In this document: in pieces, positions 8,800-18,246 of the stretch
Layout: each line of letters starts with the position of its first letter
Numbering within the stretch: the stretch's first letter is position 1
Assembly (NCBI RefSeq): GCF_024494695.1
Contig: NZ_JANHDP010000004.1
Location: 372,001 to 436,000 of the forward strand
Direction: 5' to 3'
Source: Natronoarchaeum rubrum
GTDB lineage: Archaea > Halobacteriota > Halobacteria > Halobacteriales > Natronoarchaeaceae
DNA: 64,000 nt
The notes under the pieces: model-generated
Databases searched by the model: none
What the model saw: only the letters and a program-made list of their open reading frames with translations
Told to the model about the DNA's origin: nothing
Made by a program: the position numbers and the translations under genes

Positions 8800-9089
8800 C
8801 TACGGCGGCCACAAAGGGAATTCGTGTGCCACCGGCGGTGGCCGCCCGGTGGTCGCGGGGGCGCCGGACCGGCCGAGACGGCCGTGGTGAACGTAACGCC
8901 TCGCTCAGCAACTGCACGGCGAACAGGAAGGTCACGGCCGCGACGGCGATCCGGACGATCGAGCGGAGCGACCGACGCCTGCTCGATCGATCGGTCGACG
9001 CGTTCACCGTATCCGGAGTACGATCCGTGGTGACATGAAAGGCCGTCATCGGACGCGTCCGGTCGGGACGGGGCTCGCCGTCGGGCGAC
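8800..9089. other. Intergenic region between UspA and the P-type ATPase
   Basis: 290 bases with no convincing complete gene. On the minus strand a frame from 9049 gives an Arg-rich start followed by one hydrophobic stretch, VAAVTFLFAVQLLSEAL, and then Arg/Pro-rich shadow. The stretch recalls the first helix of Na+/phosphate cotransporter-like proteins but is too short to assign. It may be a gene remnant. Confidence 0.35.
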
Positions 9090-9518
9090 TCAGCGCACGA
9101 GCAACACCGGTACCGGCGCTCGACGCGCGACCGTCTCGGAGGTGCTGCCGAGGAGGACCCGGCTGGTCAGCGAACGGCCGTGGCTGCCAATGATGACCAT
9201 ATCGACATCGTTGTTTTCCACGTACTCGACGATCTTTCGAGCGTCCTCGCCGACTGCAGTGTCCGTGTCGATCTCCGCATCGTGCTCCGCGGCGATCTCA
9301 CGGGCGTCCTCGAAGAGTTCCTCCGCGTGCTCTCGGGCCGATTCCAGCCACTCGTCGAAGGTGCCGGGCGAGTCGCCCCACCCGCCGGGACCGATGTCGC
9401 TCGCGTGCCAGTCGAGGACGTGCAGGACCGTGATGTCGGCGTCCGGATGCAGCGAGAGCGTGGTGCGTAGCGCTTCGTTCGATAGCTCCGAGTAGTCCAT
9501 CGGGACAAGGACGTTCAT
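9090..9518 (-). CDS. Universal stress protein (UspA family)
   Basis: A 142-residue single-domain Usp. It begins MNVLVPMDYSELSNEALR and ends with the ATP-binding UspA pattern DMVIIGSHGRSLTSRVLLGS followed by SETVARRAPVPVLLVR. The G-2x-G-9x-G(S/T) loop is readable as GSHGRSLTSRVLLGS. The family binds ATP or AMP and acts in stress responses; the partner is unknown. It is read in the same direction as the ATPase gene, 290 bases upstream of it. Confidence 0.92.
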   Translation of the reverse strand: MNVLVPMDYSELSNEALRTTLSLHPDADITVLHVLDWHASDIGPGGWGDSPGTFDEWLESAREHAEELFEDAREIAAEHDAEIDTDTAVGEDARKIVEYVENNDVDMVIIGSHGRSLTSRVLLGSTSETVARRAPVPVLLVR

Positions 9519-9651
9519 CTCTGTGTCGAGGATACGGGAGCGCAGAGTAAACTCGCGGGGGTGTGACTGACTCGGCGAGTACCGTTCGTGGAGCGAACGA
9601 ACGGGCGCTCGTCTCTATCGACTGGTCGCCGTTCGGGTGTCTGTATTCTCG

Positions 9652-10152
9652 TTACGGGTCGGCGGCGTCGAATGCGGATCGAACACCGAAGAAGCAATCA
9701 CCGTCCGCTCCGGACCCGCAGCACGCTTTCTCGACGGGGTGGCCGACGAGTTCTGACAGCCGCTCGATGCCCTGCTCGGGCAGCGTGTAGCCGATGCGAT
9801 ACGCCGTGCCGGCGTCGAGTTCGGCGTCCAGCCGCGCCCCGAAGAACGCCCTGACGGCGCACTGGCGCCACGCGAGTTCGCGGGCGACGGTCCCGCCCCG
9901 CTCGGTCAGTTCGACGCCCCGCTGCTTCTCGTAGTCGGCCAGCCCGGCGTCGTCGAGTCGGACGAACATCTCGGTCACGCTCGCCGGTTCGACGCCGAGG
10001 CGGTCGCCGATCGCTCCCGGTCGGGCCCGACGATCCGCCCCGCCAACGACCCAGTAGATCGCGGCCAGGTATCGCCCCGGACCGCGGTCGACGCAGTGGT
10101 CCGGATGCGTGGCCGTACAGAACTCCCCCCGACGCCCCGATGCCGATGCCAT
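9652..10152 (-). CDS. DtxR/MntR-family metal-dependent regulator with Cys-rich tail
   Basis: A 166-residue regulator. A winged helix (about 25-85) carries the DtxR-type pattern YLAAIYWVV, then IGDRLGVEPASVTEMFVRLDDAGL, followed by a dimerisation region rich in Glu, His and Cys. The C-terminal part, HPVEKACCGSGADGDCFF, adds three clustered Cys beyond the usual DtxR ligands, and Cys12 and Cys20 lie near the N-terminus. Regulators of this family bind DNA when loaded with Mn2+, Fe2+ or a similar metal. It is divergent from DoxX with 99 bases between starts, so it may control that gene and the metal genes nearby. Confidence 0.85.
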   Translation of the reverse strand: MASASGRRGEFCTATHPDHCVDRGPGRYLAAIYWVVGGADRRARPGAIGDRLGVEPASVTEMFVRLDDAGLADYEKQRGVELTERGGTVARELAWRQCAVRAFFGARLDAELDAGTAYRIGYTLPEQGIERLSELVGHPVEKACCGSGADGDCFFGVRSAFDAADP

Positions 10153-10217
10153 ACGGGTAGCCAGCCGCTTCAGTCGGGAGTAGCTCCTGCCGAACCTATT
10201 CGGGGCCCGGGGGGAAT

Positions 10218-10226
10218 CTTTAACAA
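10218..10226 (+). promoter_or_regulatory. TATA box of the doxX-like gene
   Basis: CTTTAACAA is centred about 30 bases before the ATG at 10252, the spacing of a leaderless haloarchaeal promoter. It lies in the short divergent space shared with the DtxR-type regulator. Confidence 0.45.
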
Positions 10227-10251
10227 ATATCTCTGTGAAACCCGAATCATC

Positions 10252-10803
10252 ATGTCCTCACAGGAGGTCGAACTTACCAGCACGATCGGCGGATTCACCG
10301 CGACCGGCAAACTTCACACCCTGAGCGTCTGGTTCATCCTGGCGCTTCGATTGATGATGGGCATCGCGTTCTTCCAGAGCGGATTCGACAAGGTGCTCGG
10401 CGAGTTCGGCGCCGCGGGCTACCTGAACAACGCGCCGGCGGCGAACGGCAGTCCCGTCGCCGGCCTCTTCGAGGCGATGGGCAGTTCCGACCTGTTCGTC
10501 AGCTTCGTCGACATCGCGGTGCCGTGGGGCGAGGTGCTGATCGGGCTCGGCCTGATCTTCGGCGCCCTGACGCGCCTGGCGGCGTTCTGGGGCGCGTTCA
10601 TGATGCTCATGTTCTACCTTGGCAACTGGGACATGGCCCACGGGTTCATCAACGGCGACTTCGCGTACATGCTCACGTTCCTCGCGGTCGCCGCGTTCGG
10701 CGCCGGGCGCATCCTCGGGCTGGACGCCTACATCGAGCAGTACGACGTCGGGGGCCAGCCATTCATCGAGAAGTACCCCTGGATGCGATACATCCTCGGC
10801 TGA
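10252..10803 (+). CDS. DoxX family membrane protein
   Basis: A 183-residue integral membrane protein with four hydrophobic segments. The first carries the DoxX pattern LRLMMGIAFFQSGFDKVLGEFG; later ones are VLIGLGLIFGALTRLAAFWGAFMM and the C-terminal FAYMLTFLAVAAFGAGRILGLD. The ATG at 10252 is supported by a TATA-like box about 30 bases upstream. DoxX proteins include subunits of thiosulfate:quinone oxidoreductase, but most are uncharacterised quinone-linked redox proteins. Divergence from a metal regulator suggests redox- or metal-responsive expression. Confidence 0.88.
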   Translation: MSSQEVELTSTIGGFTATGKLHTLSVWFILALRLMMGIAFFQSGFDKVLGEFGAAGYLNNAPAANGSPVAGLFEAMGSSDLFVSFVDIAVPWGEVLIGLGLIFGALTRLAAFWGAFMMLMFYLGNWDMAHGFINGDFAYMLTFLAVAAFGAGRILGLDAYIEQYDVGGQPFIEKYPWMRYILG

Positions 10804-10812
10804 GGCGCTGAT

Positions 10813-11307
10813 CTACACGGTCTCGAAGACTTCGTCGATGCGATCGCCGCCGAACGCGTACACGACGAACGGCTCGCTTTTTTCGCCACCCATTCCCGGC
10901 GAGCCTGCGGGCATCCCCGGGAGCGCGATGCCGTCTATCGACGGTCGCTCCTCGATCAGGGTCGCGATCGTCTCCGCGGGGACGTGTCCCTCGACGACGT
11001 ATTCGTCGACGACGAGCGTGTGACAGCTCCGGAGCCGATCGGGGATCCCGTGCTCGCGCTTGACGGCGTCGACGTCCTCCGAAACGGTCTCCGCAAGATC
11101 GCCGTCGAGCGCGTCGCGGAGGTACTCGGCGTAGTTCCCGCAGCACCCGCAGCCGGGCGCGCTGTACTGGCGGGCGTTCGCAGCTGGAATCGCGACGTCG
11201 GCGTCCTGCTGGGTGCTGTCGCTGATGCCGAGACAGCCCGTGACGCCGATGAGCCCGACTGTGGCGCCGGCGCGGAGGAACCGTCGCCGCGTCCGATGTC
11301 GTGTCAT
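10813..11307 (-). CDS. DUF411 Tat lipoprotein (metal-binding)
   Basis: A 164-residue DUF411 protein. It has a twin-arginine signal (RTRRRFLRAGA) and a haloarchaeal lipobox (GVTGC), so it should be a lipid-anchored exported protein. The mature domain starts with the CGCCG cluster typical of DUF411, followed by LRSCHTLVVDEYVVEGHVPA with the conserved Cys-His pair. The family is linked to copper and other metal resistance. Two adjacent ATGs exist (11310 and 11307); the second is better spaced from GAGGAG. It is convergent with DoxX, and a predicted metal pump lies 1.4 kb away. Confidence 0.88.
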   Translation of the reverse strand: MTRHRTRRRFLRAGATVGLIGVTGCLGISDSTQQDADVAIPAANARQYSAPGCGCCGNYAEYLRDALDGDLAETVSEDVDAVKREHGIPDRLRSCHTLVVDEYVVEGHVPAETIATLIEERPSIDGIALPGMPAGSPGMGGEKSEPFVVYAFGGDRIDEVFETV

Positions 11308-11431
11308 CATCTCCTCGCTCGCAGAACGACGTAAACGCTCCGTCGACCATTCTTGCGCGGTAGGAACGACGACCGCGCGATCGGCACGCTCGCGACGGTC
11401 CGTCACTCCGCGTCGTACGCTTCGCGGTCCC

Positions 11432-12058
11432 TCACCGCGTCGATCGTCGAAATCCTTCGTAGAGTGCGGGGAGCCCGAGCGGCAGCGCGAGCGCCCCGAA
11501 GGCGACGAGCGCGTGGGGCGCGCCGCGCCGGCGCCGATCCGCGGCGACGGTCGCGGCGACCCCGAGCAGCGCGATCGCGTAGGCGAGATTGCTCCAGATC
11601 GGATCGTACGTCGAGCAGTAGCCCCAGCACGCGACCGTGTAGGATGGTGCGTTCCACGTCGGCGGATGGAGCTTCGGCCAGAAGAACCGACAGTACGTCG
11701 TCCAGCCGAGCATCGCCGCCGCCGGCGCGCCGCCGAGCCACAGTGCGTGCCGGCGCCGACCTGCGGCGCCGTACTTCAGATAGCCGGTCAGAAACAGCGC
11801 CGGGAAGCCGCCGATCCACAGCCAGATGCCGACCGTGTACGTGACGGGCCAGTGTTCGATTCGCGGCTGTCGAACCAGCAGCCGCAGCGACGGCGGGAGC
11901 GTCATCGCCGGAAACGACGGATCCGGGATCGGGTTCGTGAACAGCGCGAGCAGGCAGAGTATCGTTCCGACGGCGAGTCCATAGAGCGCGTACACCCGGT
12001 ACTGCTCGAGCCACCGCGGTAGCGAGTCGTCGCATCCCCTCGTTGAGGTGCCGGACAT
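11432..12058 (-). CDS. Multi-pass membrane protein, unknown function
   Basis: A 208-residue protein with about five hydrophobic segments, including YALYGLAVGTILCLLALF, YTVGIWLWIGGFPALFLTGY and NLAYAIALLGVAATVAA. A loop rich in aromatic residues (CRFFWPKLHPPTWNAPSY, then CWGYCSTYDP) carries three cysteines and could bind a metal or form a disulfide outside. It lies between DUF411 and a SHOCT protein in a minus-strand set opposite CopB, so a metal-related role is possible. I do not recognise a family. Confidence 0.7.
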   Translation of the reverse strand: MSGTSTRGCDDSLPRWLEQYRVYALYGLAVGTILCLLALFTNPIPDPSFPAMTLPPSLRLLVRQPRIEHWPVTYTVGIWLWIGGFPALFLTGYLKYGAAGRRRHALWLGGAPAAAMLGWTTYCRFFWPKLHPPTWNAPSYTVACWGYCSTYDPIWSNLAYAIALLGVAATVAADRRRRGAPHALVAFGALALPLGLPALYEGFRRSTR

Positions 12059-12080
12059 CTTTTGTAGATCAGTGCGTGAG

Positions 12081-12446
12081 TCAGCGATCCCGTTCCAGCG
12101 CGTCCCGGCGCTGTTCGTACTCCTCGTCGGTCAGCTCGCCGCGGGCGTACGCGACCCGAAGTTCTTCGAGCGCTCGGTCGGCGTCATCGTCCGAGCCGGC
12201 GACCGCTCGATACAGCAGGTAGCCGGCGCCGACGATCGCCGCGAGGAACAGCAGCTGCATCAGCACGCCGACCAGCAGCATCCAGCCCGGCATCGCTCCG
12301 CCGCCCCACATTCCGTGCTCCCACGCGCCCATCATCGAGCCGAACCCCATCATGCCGCCTCCCATGACGATCATGGGGAAGACGACCAGCGCGGCGAGGA
12401 CGAGGAGGATCGCGACGAGCGAACTGTCATTCCTGTTTGTTGCCAT
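12081..12446 (-). CDS. SHOCT-domain small membrane protein
   Basis: A 121-residue protein. Two hydrophobic segments (about 12-30 and 52-82) flank a Met/Gly-rich stretch (MGGGMMGFGSMMGAWEHGMW), and the C-terminus is a SHOCT domain (RALEELRVAYARGELTDEEYEQRRDAL). The Met- and His-rich loop is plausible for copper binding; SHOCT domains are short oligomerisation or regulatory motifs. It diverges from the CopB-type copper ATPase, with 215 bases between starts, which supports a shared metal response. Confidence 0.85.
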   Translation of the reverse strand: MATNRNDSSLVAILLVLAALVVFPMIVMGGGMMGFGSMMGAWEHGMWGGGAMPGWMLLVGVLMQLLFLAAIVGAGYLLYRAVAGSDDDADRALEELRVAYARGELTDEEYEQRRDALERDR

Positions 12447-12661
12447 GAGTGTACCTCCGGTTGTCGACCTCGTCTGAACGTACGCGCTCGCCGTTCAATG
12501 CAGTTGCTCCTTCGATCCCCTCGTTTTCGACGCGCGATTCTTTTGGATCCTCGAAATTTCCGGGGAGTGATCCCACTACCCCCTGCCCATCGCCCCGACG
12601 CGCGGCGTCTCCCGGCCCCCAGAGCAATGACCAGCGCCGTCGAACCGTTCACAGAGCGTCG
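12447..12661. promoter_or_regulatory. Divergent promoter region, SHOCT protein / copB
   Basis: 215 bases between two divergent genes, with no convincing coding sequence. AT-richer patches at 12531-12545 (CGATTCTTTTGG) and 12550-12562 (CTCGAAATTTCCG) are the best places for core promoter elements. No clear operator repeat was found. Confidence 0.4.
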
Positions 12662-14911
12662 ATGGACGACCACGATCACGCCTCGAACGAGCGGGACGAA
12701 TCTCGCCGAGATGACGGAGCGAGCGACGAACCGCCGACTGAACGGTCGACGCTCGAAGAACGCACCGAAGACGCGGGCGACGCCGACAGCGAGATCCAGG
12801 GGCATCACGATAGCGCCGGGGCGCACCAGGCCCGCGGTGCGGACCACGACGGACGGGGCAACGGCGACGACCACGGCAGGATGCACGAGGGTCACGAGCG
12901 GATGTTCCGGCGACGCTTTTTCGTGTCGACGCTGCTCTCGATCCCGGTGTTGCTGTACAGCGAGACGCTTCAGCGATGGCTCGGGTTCTCCGTCCCGGCG
13001 TTTCCGGGCAGCGAGTGGATCACCCCCGTCTTCGCCGTCGTCGTCTTCGCGTACGGCGGCGTCCCGTTCCTCCGGATGGCCGCCCCCGAACTCAGGGATC
13101 GGTCGCCGGGGATGATGACGCTCATCTCGATGGCGATCACCGTCGCTTTCGTCTACAGCCTGGCGAGCGTCGCGTTCCCGACGGAGTCGGCGTTCTTCTG
13201 GGAGCTGGTGACGCTCATCGACATCATGCTGCTGGGTCACTGGATCGAGATGCGTTCGGTCCGCCGGGCGTCGAGCGCGCTCGACGAACTGGCGAGGCTC
13301 GTGCCCGACACGGCCGAGCGCATCTCCGAGGACGAGGGTGATATCGAGGACGTGCCGGTGAGCGATCTCTCGGAGGGCGATCTCGTCCTCGTGCGTCCGG
13401 GCGCGAGCGTCCCCGCGGACGGCGTCGTCGAGGAGGGCGACTCGTCGGTCGACGAGTCGATGATCACCGGCGAGTCCCGTCCCGTCTCGAAGGTGCCCGG
13501 CGACGAGGTGATCGGCGGAACGATCAACGGTGACGGCAGTCTCCGCGTCCGCGTCGACGCCACCGGCGAGGAGACGACGCTGGCGGGGATCATGCGGCTG
13601 GTCGAGGAAGCCCAGAGCAGCGAGTCGAAGACGCAAGTGCTCGCGGATCGGGCGGCGGGGTGGCTCTTTTACGTCGCGCTGGCTGCGGCGGTCGTGACGG
13701 GCATCGGCTGGACCGTCGCCGTGTCGTTCGACGCGGCGGTGATCGAGCGCGTCGTCACGGTACTGGTCATCGCCTGCCCGCACGCGCTCGGGCTGGCGAT
13801 CCCGCTCGTCGTCGCGATCAACACCTCGCTCGCGGCGCGCAACGGGATGCTCGTCCGCGACCGCATCGCGATGGAGGCGGCGCGCGATCTGGACACGATC
13901 GTCTTCGACAAGACCGGCACGCTCACCGAGGGCGAGCACGGCGTCGTCGGCGTCGAGACCGAGCGCGGCGTCGACGAGGACGAGGCGCTGGCGCTCGCGG
14001 CGGCCGTCGAGAGCGACTCCGAGCACATGATCGCGCGGGCCATCCGCGAGGCGGCCGACGATCGCGGGATCGACGCGCCCGACGCGACCGGCTTCGAGGC
14101 GATGAAAGGCCGGGGCGTTCGCGCGACCGTCGACGTCTCCGGTTTCGCCGGAGGATCGTCGGACGATAGCGACGACGTGTACGTCGGCGGTCCGAACCTG
14201 CTGGACCACCTCGACGCCGCGGTCGCCGACGACTTGCGGGCGTTCGCCGACGAGGCGGGCGAGAACGCGCGGACCGTCGTGTATCTCGTCCGTGGAGGGG
14301 AGATCGTCGCCGCCGTCGCGCTGGCGGACGTGATCCGCGAGGAGAGCTACCGGGTCGTCGACGCGCTCCACGACCTCGGCGTCGAGGTGGCGATGCTGAC
14401 CGGCGACTCCGAAGACGTCGCCGGTGCCGTCGCCGCCGAGCTCGGCATCGACACCGTCTTCGCCGAGGTGCTGCCCGAGGACAAGGACACGAAGATTCGG
14501 GAGTTACAGGGGCAGGGCAAACTCGTGGGAATGGTCGGCGACGGCGTCAACGATGCGCCCGCGCTAACCCGCGCGGACGTCGGCATCGCCATCGGCAGCG
14601 GGACCGACGTCGCCGTGCAGTCGGCCGACGTGATCCTCGTCCAGAACAACCCGATGGACGTCGTCCGCCTCGTGAAACTGAGCGCCGCGAGCTACCGGAA
14701 GATGCAGGAGAACATCGTCTGGGCCGCGGGGTACAACGTGTTCGCGATTCCGCTCGCGGCGGGCGTGCTCGCGCCGATCGGCGTTCTCCTGTCGCCCGCG
14801 GTCGGCGCGCTGTTGATGTCGCTCAGCACCGTCATCGTAGCGATCAACGCGCAGCTACTCCGCCGAGTGGATCTCGATCTCCCGTCGCTCCCGGTCGCCG
14901 ATCACCCCTAG
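12662..14911 (+). CDS. copB: CopB-type heavy-metal P-type ATPase (Cu+/Cu2+/Ag+ export)
   Basis: A 749-residue P1B ATPase. A His/Asp-rich N-terminal tail (residues 1-80, [26 protein letters not shown]) replaces the usual CxxC metal domains. Next come membrane helices, the actuator motif MITGES (266-271), the ion-channel motif [11 protein letters not shown] (CPH at 372-374), phosphorylation site [12 protein letters not shown] (Asp416), an HP-type loop SEHMIARAI, and [17 protein letters not shown] with a His-rich tail marks the P1B-3/CopB class, usually copper or silver efflux. The Met at 12662 starts the His-rich tail. Confidence 0.92.
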   Translation: MDDHDHASNERDESRRDDGASDEPPTERSTLEERTEDAGDADSEIQGHHDSAGAHQARGADHDGRGNGDDHGRMHEGHERMFRRRFFVSTLLSIPVLLYSETLQRWLGFSVPAFPGSEWITPVFAVVVFAYGGVPFLRMAAPELRDRSPGMMTLISMAITVAFVYSLASVAFPTESAFFWELVTLIDIMLLGHWIEMRSVRRASSALDELARLVPDTAERISEDEGDIEDVPVSDLSEGDLVLVRPGASVPADGVVEEGDSSVDESMITGESRPVSKVPGDEVIGGTINGDGSLRVRVDATGEETTLAGIMRLVEEAQSSESKTQVLADRAAGWLFYVALAAAVVTGIGWTVAVSFDAAVIERVVTVLVIACPHALGLAIPLVVAINTSLAARNGMLVRDRIAMEAARDLDTIVFDKTGTLTEGEHGVVGVETERGVDEDEALALAAAVESDSEHMIARAIREAADDRGIDAPDATGFEAMKGRGVRATVDVSGFAGGSSDDSDDVYVGGPNLLDHLDAAVADDLRAFADEAGENARTVVYLVRGGEIVAAVALADVIREESYRVVDALHDLGVEVAMLTGDSEDVAGAVAAELGIDTVFAEVLPEDKDTKIRELQGQGKLVGMVGDGVNDAPALTRADVGIAIGSGTDVAVQSADVILVQNNPMDVVRLVKLSAASYRKMQENIVWAAGYNVFAIPLAAGVLAPIGVLLSPAVGALLMSLSTVIVAINAQLLRRVDLDLPSLPVADHP

Positions 14912-14981
14912 GTTGAACACCGGATTCGTGATAGACCTCACGTAACGCCGCGCTCGCCGCATCACTTGCGGGCCTCTCAGC

Positions 14982-16889
14982 ATGCATCCATCGACCTCAC
15001 CGGACGAAAGCGCCGATCGATCGGGCGACGAGAAGTACAGGCCGATCGCGGAGTACGGCGTTGTCGGAAACCTGGAGACGGTCGCGCTGATCGGCCGCGA
15101 CGGGTCGGTCGACTGGTGTTGTTTCCCGCACGTCGAGTCGCCGAGCCTGTTCGCCCGCCTGCTCGACACCGAGCGCGGCGGACACTTCGGCGTCACGCCC
15201 GCCCGGCCGTTCGAGGCGAGCCAGCGATACCTCGATCGGACGAACGTCCTGCAGACGCGCTTCGAGACGGCGTCCGGGCGGGCGACGGTGACCGACTTCA
15301 TGCCGGTTCCGAGGGCAGCGGGCGGCGCCGGGGACGCTCACCGGGCGTTGTATCGGAAAGTAGAGTGCGAGGACGGGCCGGTGGAACTGAACGTCCGCTT
15401 CGAGCCCCGCTTCGACTACGCGCAGACGGCGCCGACCGTCGAGCGATCGAGCCACGGCGTCGTCGCGCGGGGCGACGACGAGTCGGCGTTTCTCACGAGT
15501 TCGGTCGAGTTCGACGTCGACGAGGGCAGTGATGACGATGCTTCGCCCACGATGGGGAAGGACGGCGCCGGCGCCGCGCTGACGCTGGCGGCCGGCGAGA
15601 CGCGCTGGCTCGTCCTCGGCTACGACCGCGAGCTCCCCGATCGACCGGCCGAGCACCGGCGGACGCTCGACGACGTCGTCGAGTACTGGCAGGACTGGGC
15701 CCACGAGTGTCCCGACGACGGGACGTGTCCGATCGGCGGCCCGCACCACGACCTCGCTGTTCGGTCGGCGCTGGCGCTCAAGCTGCTGATCCACGCCGAC
15801 ACGGGGGCGATCTGCGCCGCGTCGACGACCTCGCTGCCCGAGGAGATCGGCGGCGTCCGGAACTGGGACTACCGGTACAACTGGATCCGCGACTCGGCCT
15901 TTACCGTCCAGGCGCTGGCCGAACTCGGCCACGTCGAGGAGGCGAAAGACTACTTCGAGCTCTGTCTCTCGCACTGTTCGAGCGGCCCGCCCGCCGAGAT
16001 TCAGCCCGTCTACGGCCTCCACGGCCACGACGACCTGCCCGAGCGGACGCTCGATCATCTCTCTGGCTACCGGGACTCGGCGCCGGTCCGGGTCGGCAAC
16101 GCCGCTCACGAGCAGCGCCAGCTCGACGTGTACGGCGAGTTGATCGTCGGCGTCCACGAGACGACGCGGTACGGCGCCGAGATCACCGACCGGGCGTGGG
16201 CAGCGATCCGCGACATCGTCGACTACGTCTGCGGGGCGTGGGAGCAACCCGACGTCGGGATCTGGGAGATCCGCGACGATCCGCAGCACTTCGTCTACTC
16301 GAAGGTGATGTGCTGGGCGGCGATCGACCGGGCGCTCCGACTCGCCGACGAGACCGACTACGAGGGGCCGGTCGAGCGCTGGCGCGACGTTCGCAGGGAG
16401 ATCGAGGAGACCGTCCTCGACCGGGGGTACAGCGACGAGCTCGACAGCTTCGTCCGCTCGTTCGAGGCCGACGAGCAGCTCGACGCCGCGACGCTGCGCA
16501 TTCCGATGGTCGGCTTCCTCCCGCCCGATGACAAGCGGGTCCAAGGGACCATCGACGCCGTCAGCGATCGGCTGACGACCGACGACGGACTGGTCGACCG
16601 CTTCGAGGGCGACGACGGGCTCCCCGGCGAGGAGGGCGCGTTCGTCGTCTGCTCGTTCTGGCTGGTCAACGCGCTCGCGCTGGCGGGCCGCGACGACGAG
16701 GCTCGCGACCTGTTCGAGGACGTCTGCGAGTTCGTCAGCCCGCTCGGCTTGCTCTCGGAGGAGATCGACCGCGAGACGGGCGAGCTACTGGGGAACTTCC
16801 CGCAGGCGTTCAGCCAGATCGGGCTGATCAACGGTGCGCTCGCGCTCGAAGACGCGGCAGCTTCACAATCGGGGGATCAGGATGGCTGA
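14982..16889 (+). CDS. Glycoside hydrolase family 15 protein (glucoamylase/trehalase-like)
   Basis: A 635-residue soluble GH15 protein of usual length. The N-terminal beta-sandwich domain holds YGVVGNLETVALIGRDGSVDWCCFPH, FARLLDTERGG and TRFETASGRATVTDFMPV. The (alpha/alpha)6 catalytic domain follows from about residue 250 with RNWDYRYNWIRDSAFTVQAL and, near the end, GAFVVCSFWLVNALALAGR and LSEEIDRETGELLGNFPQAFSQIGL, regions that hold the catalytic acids in this family. Members cleave alpha-glucans or trehalose; trehalase activity is common in archaea. There is no signal peptide. It overlaps the next gene by eight bases. Confidence 0.9.
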   Translation: MHPSTSPDESADRSGDEKYRPIAEYGVVGNLETVALIGRDGSVDWCCFPHVESPSLFARLLDTERGGHFGVTPARPFEASQRYLDRTNVLQTRFETASGRATVTDFMPVPRAAGGAGDAHRALYRKVECEDGPVELNVRFEPRFDYAQTAPTVERSSHGVVARGDDESAFLTSSVEFDVDEGSDDDASPTMGKDGAGAALTLAAGETRWLVLGYDRELPDRPAEHRRTLDDVVEYWQDWAHECPDDGTCPIGGPHHDLAVRSALALKLLIHADTGAICAASTTSLPEEIGGVRNWDYRYNWIRDSAFTVQALAELGHVEEAKDYFELCLSHCSSGPPAEIQPVYGLHGHDDLPERTLDHLSGYRDSAPVRVGNAAHEQRQLDVYGELIVGVHETTRYGAEITDRAWAAIRDIVDYVCGAWEQPDVGIWEIRDDPQHFVYSKVMCWAAIDRALRLADETDYEGPVERWRDVRREIEETVLDRGYSDELDSFVRSFEADEQLDAATLRIPMVGFLPPDDKRVQGTIDAVSDRLTTDDGLVDRFEGDDGLPGEEGAFVVCSFWLVNALALAGRDDEARDLFEDVCEFVSPLGLLSEEIDRETGELLGNFPQAFSQIGLINGALALEDAAASQSGDQDG

Positions 16890-18240
16890 CAGCACCCAGA
16901 CTCAGGACACCGACAATCAGGACGACAGCGAAGGCATGCAAGAACCCGGCGAGATGATGCTGAATCACCCGCTGAAGGAGCTGTGGATCCAGTACGGCAT
17001 CATCTCGCTCGGCATCTGGCTCGTGTTCGCCCCGACGGCCCACGGGTACGAGAGCGCGCTGATGGCGTGGAGCGACGTGGTGACGGGGCTGGTGCTCGTC
17101 GCGCTGGGCGTCGTGACCGTGTGGCAGAAAAACCCGTGGGCGTCGTACGCCAGCGGCGGCGTCGGCGTCTGGCTGCTGCTGGCGCCGCTGGTCTTTCACG
17201 CGCCGACGGCCGCGGCCTACCTCAACGACACGCTCGTGGGCATCCTGGTGATCATGTTCTCGATCATCATCATGATGCGCATGCGGATGGACGGGGCCGC
17301 GGTGCCCGAGGGCTGGTCGTACAACCCCTCGACGGCGGCCCAGCGGTTCCCGCTGATCGCGCTGGGCATGTTCGGCTTCTTCGCCTCGCAGTACATGGCG
17401 GCCTACCAGCTGGGCTACATCGACGCCGTGTGGGACCCCTTCTTCCGAAACGGCACCGAGCAGATCCTCGACTCGCGGGTGTCGGCGGCGTTCCCCGTCT
17501 CCGACGCCGGGCTGGGCGCCGTCGCGTACGCGATCGAGGCGCTGATGGGCTTTATGGGCGGCCGGAGCCGCTGGCGGACGATGCCGTGGATGGTGACGTT
17601 CTTCGGCATCGTCGTGATCCCGCTGGGGTTTGTCCAGGTGCTTTTGGTCATCACCCAGCCGGTGCTCGTCGGGACGTGGTGTACCCTCTGTCTGCTGTCG
17701 GCCTTTGGAATGCTGTGGATGATCTCGCTCACCTTCGACGAGGTCGTCGCGATGGTCCAGTTGCTCGACCGGCGCACCGACGAGGGCGCGTCGCTGTGGC
17801 ACGCCTTCTGGATGGGTGGGTACCTCTCCGAGGACGACGCCGGGCTGGACGGCGATACTCGCGGAGAGCGGAACCGCCCCGCGGGGATGTTCTGGGGCGT
17901 CTCGATCCCGTGGTACCTGCTCGTCTCGATGGCGGTCGGCTTCTGGCTGATGCTCTCGCCGACGGTGTTCGGCACCGGCGGGCTGCTCGCCGACAGCAGT
18001 CACCTCGCGGGCGCGCTGATCGTCTCGACCGCCGTGATCGCGACGGCCGAGCCGGCGCGGGCACTGCGGTTCGTCAACGTCCCGCTCGGCGCGTGGGCGG
18101 CCGTGGCGCCGTGGCTGTTCGGCGCGCCGACGCTCGCGACGTGGAGCGGCGTCGTCGCCGGCGTGCTACTGGTCCTCCTGAGCGTCCCGAGAGGGCAGGT
18201 CAGGGATCAGTACGGGTTCTGGCAGGAGTACATCGTGTGA
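16882..18240 (+). CDS. SPW repeat - VKOR-like - SPW repeat membrane fusion protein
   Basis: A 452-residue polytopic protein. Residues about 30-130 form an SPW-type four-helix unit (LVFAPTAHGYESALMAWSDV, then QKNPWASYASGGVGVW). Residues about 155-290 read as a vitamin K epoxide reductase domain with the redox motif WCTLCLLSAFGMLW (Cys267, Cys270). Residues about 345-440 form a second SPW unit (FWLMLSPTVFGTG, then APWLFGAPTLATWSGVV). VKOR enzymes use quinones to oxidise thioredoxin-like partners. The extra Cys pair of a VKOR lumenal loop is not seen, so redox coupling may differ. It lies between a GH15 gene it overlaps and an SDR gene 6 bases away. Confidence 0.82.
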   Translation: MADSTQTQDTDNQDDSEGMQEPGEMMLNHPLKELWIQYGIISLGIWLVFAPTAHGYESALMAWSDVVTGLVLVALGVVTVWQKNPWASYASGGVGVWLLLAPLVFHAPTAAAYLNDTLVGILVIMFSIIIMMRMRMDGAAVPEGWSYNPSTAAQRFPLIALGMFGFFASQYMAAYQLGYIDAVWDPFFRNGTEQILDSRVSAAFPVSDAGLGAVAYAIEALMGFMGGRSRWRTMPWMVTFFGIVVIPLGFVQVLLVITQPVLVGTWCTLCLLSAFGMLWMISLTFDEVVAMVQLLDRRTDEGASLWHAFWMGGYLSEDDAGLDGDTRGERNRPAGMFWGVSIPWYLLVSMAVGFWLMLSPTVFGTGGLLADSSHLAGALIVSTAVIATAEPARALRFVNVPLGAWAAVAPWLFGAPTLATWSGVVAGVLLVLLSVPRGQVRDQYGFWQEYIV

Positions 18241-18246
18241 GAAACA

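Noticed and set aside
5948..9049. A 1,033-codon minus-strand frame running through the P-type ATPase
   Set aside because: It overlaps the well-supported ATPase gene in another frame and is Arg/Gly/Pro-rich with no domain signal. Long empty frames are common in GC-rich haloarchaeal DNA.
12427..12627. A 66-codon frame between the SHOCT protein and copB
   Set aside because: It has acidic residues but no recognised motif, and it overlaps the divergent promoter region and the SHOCT start; more likely shadow.
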